Shown: positions 1-9,753 of the stretch, in pieces
Position numbering within the stretch: the stretch's first letter is position 1
How the letters are laid out: each line of letters starts with the position of its first letter
Assembly (NCBI RefSeq): GCF_900099905.1
Contig: NZ_FNEE01000003.1
Location: 186,001 to 250,000 of the forward strand
Reading direction: 5' to 3'
Length of the DNA stretch: 64,000 bases
From: Mesorhizobium muleiense
GTDB lineage: Bacteria > Pseudomonadota > Alphaproteobacteria > Rhizobiales > Rhizobiaceae
Made by a program: the position numbers and the translations under genes
Notes under the pieces: model-generated
The model's input: only the letters and a program-made list of their open reading frames with translations
The model's database searches: none
What the model was told of the DNA's origin: nothing

Positions 1-243
1 CAAAGTGATCATCACCGGCACCTGGATGACGAGGATGAGCAGCGTGTTCTTCAAGGCGTTGAAAAAGGCCGGGTCGCCGATCAGCCGGCCCCAGTTGAAG
101 GTCGGCGCGAACCGCCACGGCACGGTGCGCGTCGCCTGGAAGGAGATCAGGAACGAGTTGATGATCGGCCACAGCCAGAAGATCGAGAAGATCAGCAGAT
201 AGGGCGCAAGGAAGCGGTACGCCGTGGCGTTCTGATAGCGCAT
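1..243 (-). CDS. Sugar ABC transporter permease, N-terminal part (cut by window edge)
   Basis: The first 81 codons of an inner-membrane permease of the MalF/UgpA type, which would carry a sugar or polyol through the membrane with partner subunits. The ATG lies at 243, close behind a purine-rich GGAGAAGG stretch. The N-terminus is a short polar segment, then a hydrophobic helix (about residues 11-32, rich in L, F, I and W), a periplasmic stretch and the start of a second helix (KNTLLILVIQVPVMIT) running off the edge. It follows the solute-binding protein gene on the same strand, so the two belong to one transporter. The substrate cannot be read from the sequence. Confidence 0.85.
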   Translation of the reverse strand, partial: MRYQNATAYRFLAPYLLIFSIFWLWPIINSFLISFQATRTVPWRFAPTFNWGRLIGDPAFFNALKNTLLILVIQVPVMITL

Positions 244-345
244 TCCTTCTCCTTCCTGTCTCGCGCTGGAACGCGGGGTTAATGATGCGGCTGCAAACGG
301 CGGTTCATGAACTTCTGGTGAGGACCAATTGTCGAAATCAGCGCT

Positions 346-515
346 GCCCCTCATCGCCCTGCCGGGCACTTCTCCCCGTATAGTGACGGGGAGAAGGGGC
401 TGGCCGCAATCTGGGCGTGCAATCTGCAACGTTGGTGATTGGCGAAACCGTCGATGACAGCGCCCCTCTCCCCGTCACTATACGGGGAGAGGATGCCGGC
501 AGGCAGGTGAGGGGC
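346..515. repeat. Family B palindromic intergenic repeat, copy 1 (two-armed)
   Basis: A two-armed repeat. The left arm starts with cccctcatcgccctgccggg and holds a hairpin around ctccccgtatagtgacgggg. The right arm is its inverted counterpart and ends in gcaggcaggtgagggg. Copies occur near 14.2, 26.3, 32.4 (half), 35.9 and 40.6 kb, always between genes. This copy fills most of the 338-base gap between the permease start and the end of the binding-protein gene. Nothing else is visible in that gap. Confidence 0.85.
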
Positions 516-581
516 AGCGAAACGGTCACAGGAAGGGGCCGAATTCGAACCCGCCCTCGCCCTCTTCGGCCAAACTCCATC

Positions 582-1853
582 TCACTCTTCGACCGGCAGG
601 CCGGTCGCCGAGGCGATCTGGCTTGCGGCATCGTCGAGCGCCGCCTTGGCGTCGGGGTAGCCGCCGCCGAGATATTTGGTCTGCACTGCGCGGACGATGA
701 TTTCCGCGTCGCTCTGGAACGGCGTGCCGCGGCTGGGGACGACTTTCGGCAAGGTGCCAAGAATGTCCTTCCACACCGCCTGGCCGCCCCAATAGGGCTG
801 TCCTTCGGAGACATAGGGGTCGTCGAGCGCCGAGATCAGCGACGGCACCAGGCCAAAACCCTTCAGCATCGCTATCTGGCCCTCATTGGTCGCGAGCGCG
901 TATTTCAGGTAGGCGTAGGCGGCTTCCTTGTTGTTCGACACCGAGGTGATGGCGAGCGAGGAACCGCCGAGATTGGCGGCGCGCGGGCCGTCGGCGGTGA
1001 GGCTCGGCATCAGGTAGACGCCCCATTTGCCGCTGCCGTCGGGCGACTCGGTGCGTATGGTGCCCTCGTACCAGCCGCCATACATCTGGCTGGCGACCTT
1101 GTCGGCGGTGTTGTTGGTGATCTTGGTGCCCCAATCGGCCGAGGTGATGATGCCGGCGTCCTTCATCTCCTTGATCTTGGTCATCGACGCCACGCAGCCC
1201 GGCTGGTTAACGGTGATCGACTGCCCGTCGGCGGCGAAATAGGCGCAGCCCTGCTCGTTGGCGATCATGCGGAAGAATTCGGAGTCGCCGTTGAAATCGG
1301 CGTTGGTCATCGTCACGCCGGGATTGGCCTCCTGGATCTTCTTGCCGGCGGCAATGAAATCGTCCCAGGTCTTGATCGAGGTCGGGTCGACGCCGGCCTT
1401 CTCATAGAGGTCGCGGCGATAGTACATCGCCACCGGGCCGGAATCCCACGGCATCGCATAGGCCTTGTCTTCCACTTCGAGCTCGGTGCGCTTGAAATCG
1501 GGGAATTTTGCCTGGTCTTCGGCGGTATAGCCGAGCGTATGGAGGTCGACGAAGCAGTCCGGGAACTGGCTCCAGTAGTTCTCGGCCTCACCGTTCTCGA
1601 TCGTCACGATGTCCGGCAGCCCCTCTCCGCCGGCGGCGCAGCCGGCGATCGACTTGTCATAGGTCGGCTGGTTGCCGAGATCCTGGACCGTGACCTTGAT
1701 GTCGGGGAACTGCTTGTTAAAACCTTCTATGGTGGCCTTCAGCGACGAAGCGGCGACGTTCCAGCTCCAGATCGTAATTTCGCCGGATTGCGCAAAGGCC
1801 GGGGCTGAGCCCAGGGCAAGCGCGAACGCGGCGCAGGTCAGTGTGATGCGCAT
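582..1853 (-). CDS. Extracellular sugar-binding protein of an ABC transporter (family 1)
   Basis: A 423-residue periplasmic solute-binding protein that would deliver a sugar or oligosaccharide to the membrane permease encoded next to it. A signal peptide of about 21 residues ends APAFA before QSGE. The mature start GEITIWSWNVAASSLKATIEGFN is replaced here by its key features: an early beta-strand ITIWSWN and the helix after it, typical of family 1 binding proteins. The length fits the family (400-430). The ATG at 1853 follows a strong GGGAGGA site. The gene diverges from an AraC-type regulator across 106 bases, which suggests local control by that regulator. The ligand is not predictable from sequence alone. 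Confidence 0.92.
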   Translation of the reverse strand: MRITLTCAAFALALGSAPAFAQSGEITIWSWNVAASSLKATIEGFNKQFPDIKVTVQDLGNQPTYDKSIAGCAAGGEGLPDIVTIENGEAENYWSQFPDCFVDLHTLGYTAEDQAKFPDFKRTELEVEDKAYAMPWDSGPVAMYYRRDLYEKAGVDPTSIKTWDDFIAAGKKIQEANPGVTMTNADFNGDSEFFRMIANEQGCAYFAADGQSITVNQPGCVASMTKIKEMKDAGIITSADWGTKITNNTADKVASQMYGGWYEGTIRTESPDGSGKWGVYLMPSLTADGPRAANLGGSSLAITSVSNNKEAAYAYLKYALATNEGQIAMLKGFGLVPSLISALDDPYVSEGQPYWGGQAVWKDILGTLPKVVPSRGTPFQSDAEIIVRAVQTKYLGGGYPDAKAALDDAASQIASATGLPVEE

Positions 1854-1959
1854 TGAAATCCTCCCATTTCATTTGCTCTCTCTTCGCGAGCATGGCTAGA
1901 CTAGGCGCTGGCGAAGGCTTGTCCGCGACAAAGGGAATAAAGAATGGGCGGAAAGTAAG

Positions 1960-2829
1960 ATGCCGGAAAGGCCGTTTTACCAGCCCGGCGCCAGCAGTGT
2001 GGAGGGTCTGCCGCTGCTGCTGCAGATGTTTCACACCCAGCCCCTGGTGATGCTGAAGCCGCATTGGCATGCCCAGGTCGAGGTGAATTTCATCGTCCGC
2101 GGCGCCGTGCACTACCGCATGGACGAGCACGAGATCGCGCTTTCGGCCGGCGACATGTGCCTGTTCTGGGGCGGCCTGCCGCACCAGATGGACGATGCGT
2201 CGGACGATGCCGTCTATGCCGGCGCGCATCTGCCGCTGGTGCACTTCTTCCGGCTGCACCTGCCCGCCGACGTCCGCAACCGGCTGATGACCGGCGCGAC
2301 ATTGGTGACCAATGCCACCGACCGGTCCGACAGCGACAATTTCGAGCGCTGGAACCGCTACGTCCGCTCGGGCGATGCGGGCAAGGCCGAGCACGCCGTC
2401 AACGAACTCTTGCTGCGGCTGGAGCGGGTGCGCTTCGAACCCTACCGGCTGGTACCCGAAACGCCGATTGAGCAGGAAGCAGGCAGCCCCTTCGACCAGC
2501 AATCGCTGCGCAATGTCGGACGCATGTGCGACTTCATCGCCGAGAATTTCCTCTACGACATCGACTGCGTCGACATCGCGGCGGCGGCCGACATCCATCC
2601 CAAATACGCCATGAGCGTTTTCAAGAAGTCGACCGGCATGACGCTCAACGAATATGTCAATCTGTTGCGGCTCAGCTACGCCCAGGCGCTGCTGATGCAC
2701 CAGGACGCCAACGTGCTGCGCGTCGCCATGGACTCCGGCTTCGGCTCGCTCAGCGCCTTCAACAAGTCGTTCCGCAAGCTGGCCGGCATGTCGCCGTCGG
2801 ATTTTCGCAGAGGCGCGGGCGCCCGATAG
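1960..2829 (+). CDS. AraC-family transcriptional regulator
   Basis: A 289-residue regulator. The N-terminal half (about 25-110) looks like a cupin-type sensor with the metal-site-like stretch HWHAQVEVNF. The C-terminal 100 residues carry the double helix-turn-helix of the AraC family: a first HTH around VDIAAAADIHPKYAMSVFKK and a second around VLRVAMDSGFGSLSAFNKSF, followed by the common ending GMSPSDFRR. It is divergent from the sugar-binding protein gene with 106 bases between, so control of the transporter is the likely role (inference). The start is supported by an AAAGTAAG purine run but has no strong ribosome site. Confidence 0.9.
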   Translation: MPERPFYQPGASSVEGLPLLLQMFHTQPLVMLKPHWHAQVEVNFIVRGAVHYRMDEHEIALSAGDMCLFWGGLPHQMDDASDDAVYAGAHLPLVHFFRLHLPADVRNRLMTGATLVTNATDRSDSDNFERWNRYVRSGDAGKAEHAVNELLLRLERVRFEPYRLVPETPIEQEAGSPFDQQSLRNVGRMCDFIAENFLYDIDCVDIAAAADIHPKYAMSVFKKSTGMTLNEYVNLLRLSYAQALLMHQDANVLRVAMDSGFGSLSAFNKSFRKLAGMSPSDFRRGAGAR

Positions 2830-2908
2830 TCGATGCACAGGACATGGCTGGGACCCGGGCGTCGAACACCAAGGCGGTCACGGTTTGGTTTGGCGCCCGC
2901 GCAACAAT

Positions 2909-2936
2909 GCACCACCGGCCCTGAGGCCGGTGGTGC
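2909..2936 (+). terminator. Hairpin 80 bases after the AraC-type gene
   Basis: A perfect 12-base-pair stem (gcaccaccggcc / ggccggtggtgc) with a CTGA loop. It lacks a T-run, so it is either a weak intrinsic terminator or another structured element. The rest of 2830-3148 shows no convincing gene. Confidence 0.5.
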
Positions 2937-3148
2937 TCTCTGGACCGTCTGTAGGGGCAGGACCGTTCCAGGGGATCCCTTAGGATCGGACTCGAATGTC
3001 GGCCTTTTCTTGACCCACAGCATCGGCCGAACAGATGAAGGAGCCCGCCAACTGACCAAGAATCTCGATGCTACGATGCGCCGCCGCGCACACATGATTT
3101 GCAATTTTATTCGGCGTCGGCTGGCTGGTGCCGTGCAGCCCAAACGCG

Positions 3149-3176
3149 AAAAAGCCGCGGCGAACCGCGGCTTTTC
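3149..3176 (-). terminator. Intrinsic terminator of the tRNA-Gly gene
   Basis: An 11-base-pair stem (aaaagccgcgg / ccgcggctttt) around a CGAA loop, flanked by A-runs and T-runs. On the minus strand it lies 26 bases beyond the CCA end of tRNA-Gly and ends in a U-tract. Confidence 0.8.
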
Positions 3177-3201
3177 GATGCTTGTTTCCCGCTTGGGAAA
3201 C

Positions 3202-3276
3202 TGGAGCGGGTGAAGCGATTCGAACGCTCGACCCCAACCTTGGCAAGGTTGTGCTCTACCCCTGAGCTACACCCGC
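3202..3276 (-). tRNA. tRNA-Gly (anticodon GCC)
   Basis: A full cloverleaf on the minus strand: acceptor GCGGGTG pairs with CACCCGC, the D-arm contains AGCTCAGGGGTAGAGC, the anticodon loop reads CTTGCCAAG with anticodon GCC at 3242-3244, the T-arm is CGTTCGAATCG, and the CCA is encoded (3202-3204). It has its own promoter-like sequence upstream and a terminator downstream, so it looks like a single-gene transcription unit. Confidence 0.98.
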
Positions 3277-3306
3277 TCGCGCGGCTTTTGGGCCGCAAGC
3301 CGAGCC

Positions 3307-3335
3307 TATATGGCTGAAGGGCGCGGCGATTGCAA
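3307..3335 (-). promoter_or_regulatory. Sigma-70-like promoter of tRNA-Gly
   Basis: On the minus strand TTGCAA (3330-3335) and CATATA (3307-3312) are separated by exactly 17 bases. Transcription would begin about 25 bases before the mature tRNA. Spacing and position are good. The assignment is by inspection only. Confidence 0.65.
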
Positions 3336-3520
3336 CAGGGAAATCGCAGGTTTTTTGGGCCGCAGCCGGCGACGCAAACCAGCCTTCCCTGGCGCGGACA
3401 GCAACGCAATCGGCAGCCTTGCTGCGCGACGGTCTTGTCTCGGCCGCGTCATTGGCCGTAAACGGCATGATCCGAACCGCGACAACAACCGCGACAACAA
3501 GAAAGTCCGACAGAAACGAC

Positions 3521-4018
3521 ATGCCGAAAACCGAAGCCGAGCTTTTCGCCTTTCTTGCCGATCTCGGGATCGAGGTCTCGACGCTGCGCCATCCGCCGCT
3601 GTTCACGGTCGCCGATTCGCAGGCGCTGCGCGGGGAAATCGCCGGCGGGCACACCAAGAACCTGTTCCTCAAGGACAGGAAGGACAATTTCTTCCTGGTC
3701 AGCGTCGATGAGGAGGCGGTGGTCGATCTCAAGCAGATCCACCAAATCATCGGCTCCGCCGGGCGCGTGTCCTTCGGCAAGCCGGAGATGCTGATGGAGC
3801 TTCTCGGCGTCGCTCCGGGGGCGGTCACCGTGTTCGGCTTGATCAACGATACGCAGCTGCGGGTCAAGGTCGTTCTCGACCAGGAGTTGATGCGCCATGC
3901 CGTCATCAACGCCCATCCGCTGACCAACGAGGCAACGACATCAATCGCCGCCGCCGACCTGGTCAAATTCGTCGAGGCAACCGGGCGTGATGCTGTTATC
4001 TTGAAAGTCACGGCATGA
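3521..4018 (+). CDS. YbaK/ProRS-associated trans-editing protein (PrdX-like)
   Basis: A 165-residue cytoplasmic protein of the YbaK/Cys-tRNA(Pro)-deacylase superfamily. It resembles the free-standing PrdX/ProXp type that hydrolyses Ala-tRNA(Pro) made in error by prolyl-tRNA synthetase. Seen: an N-terminal part with LRHPPLFTVADS, the conserved lysine-rich strand GGHTKNLFLKDRKDNFFLV, and the domain ending in DLVKFVEATGRD. I chose the ATG at 3521 because the protein then begins where the family does; earlier in-frame starts add 34 residues without family character. The editing substrate is inferred from family knowledge. Confidence 0.85.
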   Translation: MPKTEAELFAFLADLGIEVSTLRHPPLFTVADSQALRGEIAGGHTKNLFLKDRKDNFFLVSVDEEAVVDLKQIHQIIGSAGRVSFGKPEMLMELLGVAPGAVTVFGLINDTQLRVKVVLDQELMRHAVINAHPLTNEATTSIAAADLVKFVEATGRDAVILKVTA

Positions 4019-4110
4019 TCGCCACATGGATGACGATATACCGACTTCTGAGTGAGAATTAAGGATGTTGCGCCGGGCTGGCGGCCGGGCGGCGACCGAA
4101 AGGGCACGAG

Positions 4111-5106
4111 ATGAGCGACAACAATCAATTTGGCGGCCCGTTTGGCAGCAATGCCGGACAGTATGCCACCACTGTGCAGTATGGCGGCACTGAGGCGCCT
4201 GAGAAAGTCGCGCTTGGCGACCCGCCTGTCGCTGCCGACGTCATCAAGGAGACGACGACGGCAGCATTTGCCGCCGACGTCATCCAGGAATCGCGCCGTC
4301 AGCCGGTGCTGGTCGATTTCTGGGCGCCATGGTGCGGGCCCTGCAAGCAACTGACGCCGCTGCTGGAAAAGGCGGTCACCGCCGCCGGCGGCAAGGTCAA
4401 GCTGGTCAAGATGAACATCGACGACCATCCTTCGATCGCCGGACAGCTCGGCATCCAGTCGATACCGGCAGTCATCGCATTCAAGGACGGCCAGCCGGTC
4501 GACGGTTTTATGGGGGCCATTCCCGAGAGCCAGATCGCCGCCTTCATCCAGAAGGTCGGCGGCAAGGGTAATGGTGCGCCGCAGGTCGCCGAGGCGCTTG
4601 CCGCGGCCGCGGAGGCGCGCGCCGCCGGCGATGTGCAGACCGCGGCGGACATTTTCGACGCGATCCTGGAACAGGCGCCGGAGACGATCGAAGCGATTGC
4701 CGGGCTGGGCGATCTGCTGTTCGAGGCCGGCGATGCCGAGGGCGCCGAAGCCGTGCTGGCGCGGGCGCCGGAAGCAAAAAAGGATGCGCCGCCGCTCGCC
4801 GCCGTGCGCGCCAAGATGGCGCTCGCCGCGCAGGCACAAGCACTTGGCAATCCGGCCGAGCTCGAGCGGCGCCTGGCTGAGAACCCCGGCGATCATCAGG
4901 CACGTTTCGAGCTTGCCATGATCCAGAACGCCAACGGCGAGCGCATGGCCGCAGCCGACAATCTGCTGGCGATCGTCAAGGCCGATCGCTCGTGGAACGA
5001 CGACGGCGCCAAGACGCAGTTGCTGCAGTTCTTCGAGGCCTGGGGCATGACCGACGAGGCAACGCTGGCGGCACGTCGCAAATTGTCGTCGCTGCTGTTT
5101 TCCTGA
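4111..5106 (+). CDS. Thioredoxin-TPR protein (CnoX-like chaperedoxin)
   Basis: A 331-residue protein with an N-terminal extension, a thioredoxin fold (about 50-155) whose active site is WCGPC (Cys75, Cys78), and a C-terminal helical TPR-like region (about 170-325). This is the layout of CnoX/YbbN, which protects proteins from oxidation and passes them to chaperones. Enterobacterial CnoX lacks the redox CxxC, whereas this copy keeps both cysteines, so oxidoreductase activity is expected. It is followed by the Lon-N-like and Trm112-like genes on the same strand. GGCACGAG just upstream gives a modest ribosome site. Confidence 0.88.
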   Translation: MSDNNQFGGPFGSNAGQYATTVQYGGTEAPEKVALGDPPVAADVIKETTTAAFAADVIQESRRQPVLVDFWAPWCGPCKQLTPLLEKAVTAAGGKVKLVKMNIDDHPSIAGQLGIQSIPAVIAFKDGQPVDGFMGAIPESQIAAFIQKVGGKGNGAPQVAEALAAAAEARAAGDVQTAADIFDAILEQAPETIEAIAGLGDLLFEAGDAEGAEAVLARAPEAKKDAPPLAAVRAKMALAAQAQALGNPAELERRLAENPGDHQARFELAMIQNANGERMAAADNLLAIVKADRSWNDDGAKTQLLQFFEAWGMTDEATLAARRKLSSLLFS

Positions 5107-5197
5107 GCGCAGCACCAAGCTGTTTTTGCCTGATGGCCTTGCGGTCGACAACGTCTGCGCCAGATTAGGAGGCCTGACCGATCCGTTCTTTGCCTGT

Positions 5198-5233
5198 TGA
5201 CGATTTTGGGCCTGGTGACGATTTTGGGTCAGG
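5198..5233. repeat. Two tandem 18-base repeats before the Lon-N-like gene
   Basis: Two adjacent copies of TGACGATTTTGGG(C/T)C(T/A)GG, each 18 bases, lying 58 bases before the coding start. Spacing below two helical turns could suit a binding protein, but chance duplication is also possible. Confidence 0.7.
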
Positions 5234-5290
5234 TTGCGAAGGGATGGGCGGGCTTGATGCGCTTCTTGAGGGAGCGAGCGGAGGTTTGAA

Positions 5291-5962
5291 GTGCAGGCGG
5301 GAAACGCGCATTACCGGCTCGATACGGATTTGCCACCGACGGTGCCGATCTTCCCGCTTGAAGGCGCCTTGCTGCTGCCGGGCGGCCGCATGCCGCTCAA
5401 CATTTTCGAGCCGCGCTATCTGGAGATGGTCGATGAGGCGATCGCCGGATCGCGGCTGATCGGCGTCATACAGCCCAGCCTCGACGGCTCGCGGCGTCCC
5501 GACGGCGAGCCGGCGCTTTGCAATGTCGGCTGCGCCGGCCGTATCATCGCGCTTTCCGAGAGCGGCGACGGCCGCTACCTGATTTCGCTGCAAGGTGTGT
5601 GCCGGTTCCGCATCGTGCAGGAGCTTGTGGTCAAGACGCCCTTCCGCCAGTGCCGGTTTGCCCCCTTTCTCACCGATCTCGACGAAGATCAGGCCGAGGC
5701 CGAGATCGACCGGCCGGCGCTGCTCAAGGCATTTCGCGCCTATTTGCAGGCCAACGATCTTGAAGCCGACTGGGAAAGCGTTAGCCGCGCCGAAAACGCC
5801 ATGCTGGTCAATGCGCTGTCGATGATGGCGCCCTACGGGCCGGCCGAGAAACAGGCGCTGCTCGAAGCGGCCGACCTCAAGACACGCGCCGAAACACTGA
5901 TCGCCATCACCGAAATGGCGCTGGCACGCGAGAACGAGGATTTCGGCTCGAGCTTGCAGTAG
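5291..5962 (+). CDS. Lon N-terminal (substrate-binding) domain protein
   Basis: A 223-residue protein made only of the LON substrate-binding domain, without the AAA+ and protease parts of Lon. Seen: the opening strand VPIFPLEGALLLPGGRMPLN, the motif IFEPRYLEMVDEA, and GCAGRIIALSESGDGRYLI, all typical of this stand-alone family (200-225 residues). It sits between the thioredoxin-TPR gene and the Trm112-like gene, an arrangement common in Rhizobiales. Its biochemical role is not established; a substrate-binding or adaptor function is only a guess. Confidence 0.88.
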   Translation: MQAGNAHYRLDTDLPPTVPIFPLEGALLLPGGRMPLNIFEPRYLEMVDEAIAGSRLIGVIQPSLDGSRRPDGEPALCNVGCAGRIIALSESGDGRYLISLQGVCRFRIVQELVVKTPFRQCRFAPFLTDLDEDQAEAEIDRPALLKAFRAYLQANDLEADWESVSRAENAMLVNALSMMAPYGPAEKQALLEAADLKTRAETLIAITEMALARENEDFGSSLQ

Positions 5963-5972
5963 AAGGACGCCT

Positions 5973-6149
5973 CCTTCTCCCCCTGTGGGAGAAGGTGGAT
6001 TGGCGCGCAGCGCCAAGACGGTTGAGGGGTGTTGGACGGAGTGCGGTTGGTGCCAAGCTGGAACACCCCTCATCCGGCCGCGGAGCCTGTCCTCGGGCTT
6101 GCCGGAGGCAAGACCCGTGGGCGGCAACCTTCTCCCACAAGGGGAGAAG
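5973..6149. repeat. Family C inverted repeat, copy 1
   Basis: A two-armed repeat that opens with ccttctccccctgtgggaga and closes with the inverse tctcccacaaggggagaag, with an inner pair gaggggtg / cacccctc. It begins 11 bases after the stop of the Lon-N-like gene. The other full copies are at 43444 and 52851. Confidence 0.85.
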
Positions 6150-6200
6150 AGAGCCGCGCGAGGCCTAGCGCTGTAGCGATTGTACCAAAGGACTGACAAA

Positions 6201-6440
6201 ATGGTGGATGGGCGTGAGGGAAAGAAGGCCAATGTCGACCCCAAGCTGCTGGAATTGCTGGCCTGCCCGCTGACCAAGGGTCCGCTTAGCTGGGATCCGG
6301 AGCGCGGCGAGCTCATCTCGAGGGTCGCACGGCTTGCCTATCCGGTGCGTGACGGCATTCCGATCATGCTGCCTTCGGAGGCACGCTCGCTCCCCTTCGA
6401 CGACGGATTGCCGCCGCCGCGGTTGAGCGGGCCGTCCTGA
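6201..6440 (+). CDS. Trm112/UPF0434-like small protein
   Basis: A 79-residue protein of the bacterial UPF0434 (Trm112-like) family. Seen: [16 protein letters not shown] near the N-terminus and the family ending [18 protein letters not shown]. Eukaryotic Trm112 activates methyltransferases; the bacterial role is less clear. Only one cysteine of the zinc-binding set of the eukaryotic homologue remains. I chose ATG 6201, just after AAAGGA, over an ATG six codons earlier that lacks such a site. Confidence 0.88.
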   Translation: MVDGREGKKANVDPKLLELLACPLTKGPLSWDPERGELISRVARLAYPVRDGIPIMLPSEARSLPFDDGLPPPRLSGPS

Positions 6441-6477
6441 AGCGTGGTGATCCTTCGCTGTCCCGCCGACACATCCC

Positions 6478-9400
6478 CTATTGAAAATTGCGCCCCTTGG
6501 GCATGACCCTTTCTGCCTTCCCCGCGATGTCCTGCCGGTCGTCTTGCACGACAGGGACATCGGGCTTCTCCTCAAAAAGCACGGACAGCCAGGGTGTCAG
6601 GTCCTCGACCTTGTCGGCGACGATATGGATGACGTCCGATTCCGACTGCAGTTTGCCGGTGACGCGGATCAGCCGCGCGCCCATGACAATGGGCCGGTAG
6701 CGGTTGAAGGTCCTTTCCCAAAAAATGACGTTGGCGACCGCCTGCTCGTCTTCCAGCGTCAGGAAAATCGCTTTGGCGTTCCCCGGCCGCTGCCGCACCA
6801 GGACAAGGCCGGCTACCGAAACGCGCTTGCCGTCCCGAACCTGGCCGAGGCGCGCATTGGGGGTGACGCCTGAGCGGTCCAGCCGCTGGCGCAGAAAGGC
6901 AAGCGGGTGCGCCTTCAGCGACAGGCCGAGCGAACGATAGTCGTGGACGACGTGCTCGCCGAGCGGCATTGTCGGCAGCCTGGTCTCGGGCTCGAGATCG
7001 CGCAAGCGGATCGCCGGCCGGTCGAACAGCGGCAGGGTTTCCGTGGCACTCCTGCCGTCGAGCGCGCGGACCGCCCACAGGGCGTTGCGGCGGTCGAGGC
7101 CGAGCGAACGGAAAGCGTCGGCTTGCGCCAGCTTCTCGATCTCGTCGACGTAGAGGCCTGAGCGCAGCCAGACATCGCGAACGGATGCGTAGCCGTCGCC
7201 GCGTCTGGCGACAAACACCTCCATGCGCTCCTTCGACAGGCCCTTGACCTGGCGAAAGCCCAGCCGGACGGCATGATTGGTCCGGATGACGCCGCGCATC
7301 AGGGCATGGCGGTCGAGAATGCGGGTTGGATCGAAAGGCACTTCTTCCAGCGCGCAGTCCCAACCGGAAAAATTGACGTCGACCTCGCGGATTTCAACGC
7401 CATGGTCACGCGCGTCGCGGACAAGCTGAGCCGGCTGATAAAATCCCATCGGCTGGGAATTCAGGATCGCGGCGCAGAACACGTCGGGATAGAAGGTCTT
7501 GAACCAGCAGGAGGCATAGACCAGCAGGGCGAAGGAGGCGGCATGGCTTTCGGGAAAGCCATATTCGCCAAAACCCTCGATCTGCTTGAAGCAGCGCTCG
7601 GCGAAGTCCTTTTCGTAACCCCGCAAAATCATGCCGTCGACCATCCGCTTGCGATAATTGCCGATCGTGCCGGTGCGCTTGAAGGTGGCCATGGCGCGGC
7701 GCAGTTCATCGGCCTCGCCTGGCCTGAAGCCGCCGGCGACGATGGCGATCTTCATCGCCTGTTCCTGGAACAGCGGCACGCCCAGCGTCCTGCCGAGTAT
7801 CTCTTCCAGTTCCGGCTTCGGATATTCGGGCTTTTCCTTGCCTTGCCGGCGGCGCAGATAGGGGTGGACCATGTCGCCCTGGATCGGGCCGGGCCGCACG
7901 ATCGCCACCTCGATGACGAGGTCATAGAATGTTTTCGGCTTGAGCCGCGGCAGCATCGACATCTGGGCGCGCGATTCGATCTGGAAGACGCCGATCGTGT
8001 CGGCGCGGCAGATCATGTCGTAGACATGTTTGTCCTCGGCAGGGAGGGTGGCCAGCACATAGGGCCGGCCAAAATCATCCCGCGCATCGGGATAATGATC
8101 CTCAAGCAGCGTGAAGGCGCGCTGCAGGCAGGTCAGCATGCCGAGCGCCAGCACGTCGACTTTTAGGATTTTCACCGCGTCGAGATCGTCCTTGTCCCAC
8201 TCGACCATCTTGCGCTCGTCCATCGCCGTCTTGATGATGGGCACGATCTCGTCGAGCCGGTCCCTGGTGATGACGAAGCCGCCGACATGCTGCGACAGAT
8301 GACGGGGAAAGCCCATGATCTCGTTGGCGCATTCGATCACCTGCCTTGTCGATGGATCGGTCTGATCGAGGCCGCCGGCCCTGGTCTCCTTTTCGCCGAG
8401 CTCCGAGGTCGACCAGCCCCAGATCGAGCTGGACAGCGCGCTCCTGACATCGTCCGACAGGCCCATCGCCTTGGCCACTTCGCGCATCGCCGAGCGGCCC
8501 CGGTAGCTGACGACGGCCGCGGCAAGCGCGGTGCGCTTGGCGCTGTATTTCGAGTAGATATACTGGATGACCTCTTCGCGCTTTTCATGCTCGAAATCGA
8601 CATCGATGTCGGGCGGCTCGTTTCTTTCCTCGGAAATGAAGCGCTCGAAAAGCGAATCGATCCGCTCAGGCCCCACTTCGGTGATGCCGATGCAATAGCA
8701 GACCACCGAGTTGGCCGCGGAGCCACGTCCCTGGCAGAGTATGCCCTGACTGCGGGCGAATTTGACGATGTCGTAGACAGTCAGGAAATAGCGCGCGTAA
8801 TTCAGGCGCTCGATCAAAGCGAGCTCCTCGCGGATGCGCCTGGTCACATCGGCGGGAACGCCCGAGGGGTAGCGTATCGCGGCTCCCTCCAGAGCCAGCC
8901 TTTCCAGTTCGGCCTGGGGCCCGAGCCCTGATTCCGTCGGTTCGTCGGGATAGTTGTATTGGAGGTCACTGAGAGAGAAGCTCAATTCGCCGGCAAAGTG
9001 CTGCGTTTGCGCCAGTGCCTGCGGATGCCGCCGGAACAGCCGCGCCATCTCCATTGGCGGCTTCAAATGGCGCTCGGCATTGGCCGCCAGTTCCAGCCCG
9101 GCTTCGGCAACAGGCACGTTGAGGCGGATCGCCGTCAGCACGTCCTGCAACCGGCGCCGTTCGGACGTATGGTAAAGAACGTCGTTGGTCGCCATCAGCG
9201 GAATGCCTGATGCCTCGGCCATGGCAGCCGCCTGCTCGACACGGTAGCGGTCGTTGCCGTGATAATCCGGCGAAACGGCAAGCCGCAGGGTCTTGCCGAA
9301 GCGATCTTTCAGGCGGCTGATCAGCCTGAGATCCTGCGCCGGCGTCGACAGATCCGGCAGGATCGCCAGCGACATGCGATCGCCCCATTCGAAAAGGTCG

Positions 9401-9753
9401 TCGCGATAGAGCAGCGGTGCGCCCTTTTCGCTGTCGTCGCGCATATTGGCCTGCGTCAGCATGCGGCACAGATGGCCCCAGCCCTTGCGGTCCTGCGGAT
9501 AGGCGAGAACGTCGGGCGTGCCATCGCAAAAAACCAGGCGGCAGCCGGGATGACAGGAAAGACCTTCCACCTTGGCCTGCTGCCAGGCGCGCACGACGCC
9601 AGCCACCGTGTTGCGGTCGGCAAGCCCGATCGACGAAAAGCCCAAAAACTTTGCCGCGACCACCAGCTCCTCCGGTTTCGAGGCGCCGCGCAGGAACGAG
9701 AAATTCGACTGGATGCCGAATTCGGCATAGGGGACGACCGCCAGCGCGTTCAT
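6478..9753 (-). CDS. dnaE2: Error-prone DNA polymerase III alpha subunit DnaE2 (ImuC)
   Basis: A 1091-residue C-family polymerase that carries out translesion synthesis in the SOS response together with ImuA and ImuB. Seen in order: an N-terminal PHP domain beginning [17 protein letters not shown], the palm with the catalytic motif [15 protein letters not shown], the conserved [11 protein letters not shown], fingers with [18 protein letters not shown], and a C-terminal OB fold ([20 protein letters not shown]). The length fits DnaE2 rather than replicative DnaE1. Its ATG overlaps the imuB stop (ATGA), so it is translated with imuB from the LexA-controlled promoter near 12.28 kb. Confidence 0.96.
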   Translation of the reverse strand: MNALAVVPYAEFGIQSNFSFLRGASKPEELVVAAKFLGFSSIGLADRNTVAGVVRAWQQAKVEGLSCHPGCRLVFCDGTPDVLAYPQDRKGWGHLCRMLTQANMRDDSEKGAPLLYRDDLFEWGDRMSLAILPDLSTPAQDLRLISRLKDRFGKTLRLAVSPDYHGNDRYRVEQAAAMAEASGIPLMATNDVLYHTSERRRLQDVLTAIRLNVPVAEAGLELAANAERHLKPPMEMARLFRRHPQALAQTQHFAGELSFSLSDLQYNYPDEPTESGLGPQAELERLALEGAAIRYPSGVPADVTRRIREELALIERLNYARYFLTVYDIVKFARSQGILCQGRGSAANSVVCYCIGITEVGPERIDSLFERFISEERNEPPDIDVDFEHEKREEVIQYIYSKYSAKRTALAAAVVSYRGRSAMREVAKAMGLSDDVRSALSSSIWGWSTSELGEKETRAGGLDQTDPSTRQVIECANEIMGFPRHLSQHVGGFVITRDRLDEIVPIIKTAMDERKMVEWDKDDLDAVKILKVDVLALGMLTCLQRAFTLLEDHYPDARDDFGRPYVLATLPAEDKHVYDMICRADTIGVFQIESRAQMSMLPRLKPKTFYDLVIEVAIVRPGPIQGDMVHPYLRRRQGKEKPEYPKPELEEILGRTLGVPLFQEQAMKIAIVAGGFRPGEADELRRAMATFKRTGTIGNYRKRMVDGMILRGYEKDFAERCFKQIEGFGEYGFPESHAASFALLVYASCWFKTFYPDVFCAAILNSQPMGFYQPAQLVRDARDHGVEIREVDVNFSGWDCALEEVPFDPTRILDRHALMRGVIRTNHAVRLGFRQVKGLSKERMEVFVARRGDGYASVRDVWLRSGLYVDEIEKLAQADAFRSLGLDRRNALWAVRALDGRSATETLPLFDRPAIRLRDLEPETRLPTMPLGEHVVHDYRSLGLSLKAHPLAFLRQRLDRSGVTPNARLGQVRDGKRVSVAGLVLVRQRPGNAKAIFLTLEDEQAVANVIFWERTFNRYRPIVMGARLIRVTGKLQSESDVIHIVADKVEDLTPWLSVLFEEKPDVPVVQDDRQDIAGKAERVMPKGRNFQ

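Noticed and set aside
2833..3213. Plus-strand frame between the AraC-type gene and tRNA-Gly
   Set aside because: It runs through a hairpin, a terminator and into the tRNA, with no family similarity.
3256..5151. Long minus-strand frame covering the YbaK-like and thioredoxin-TPR genes
   Set aside because: It also crosses the tRNA-Gly gene and carries no family motif.
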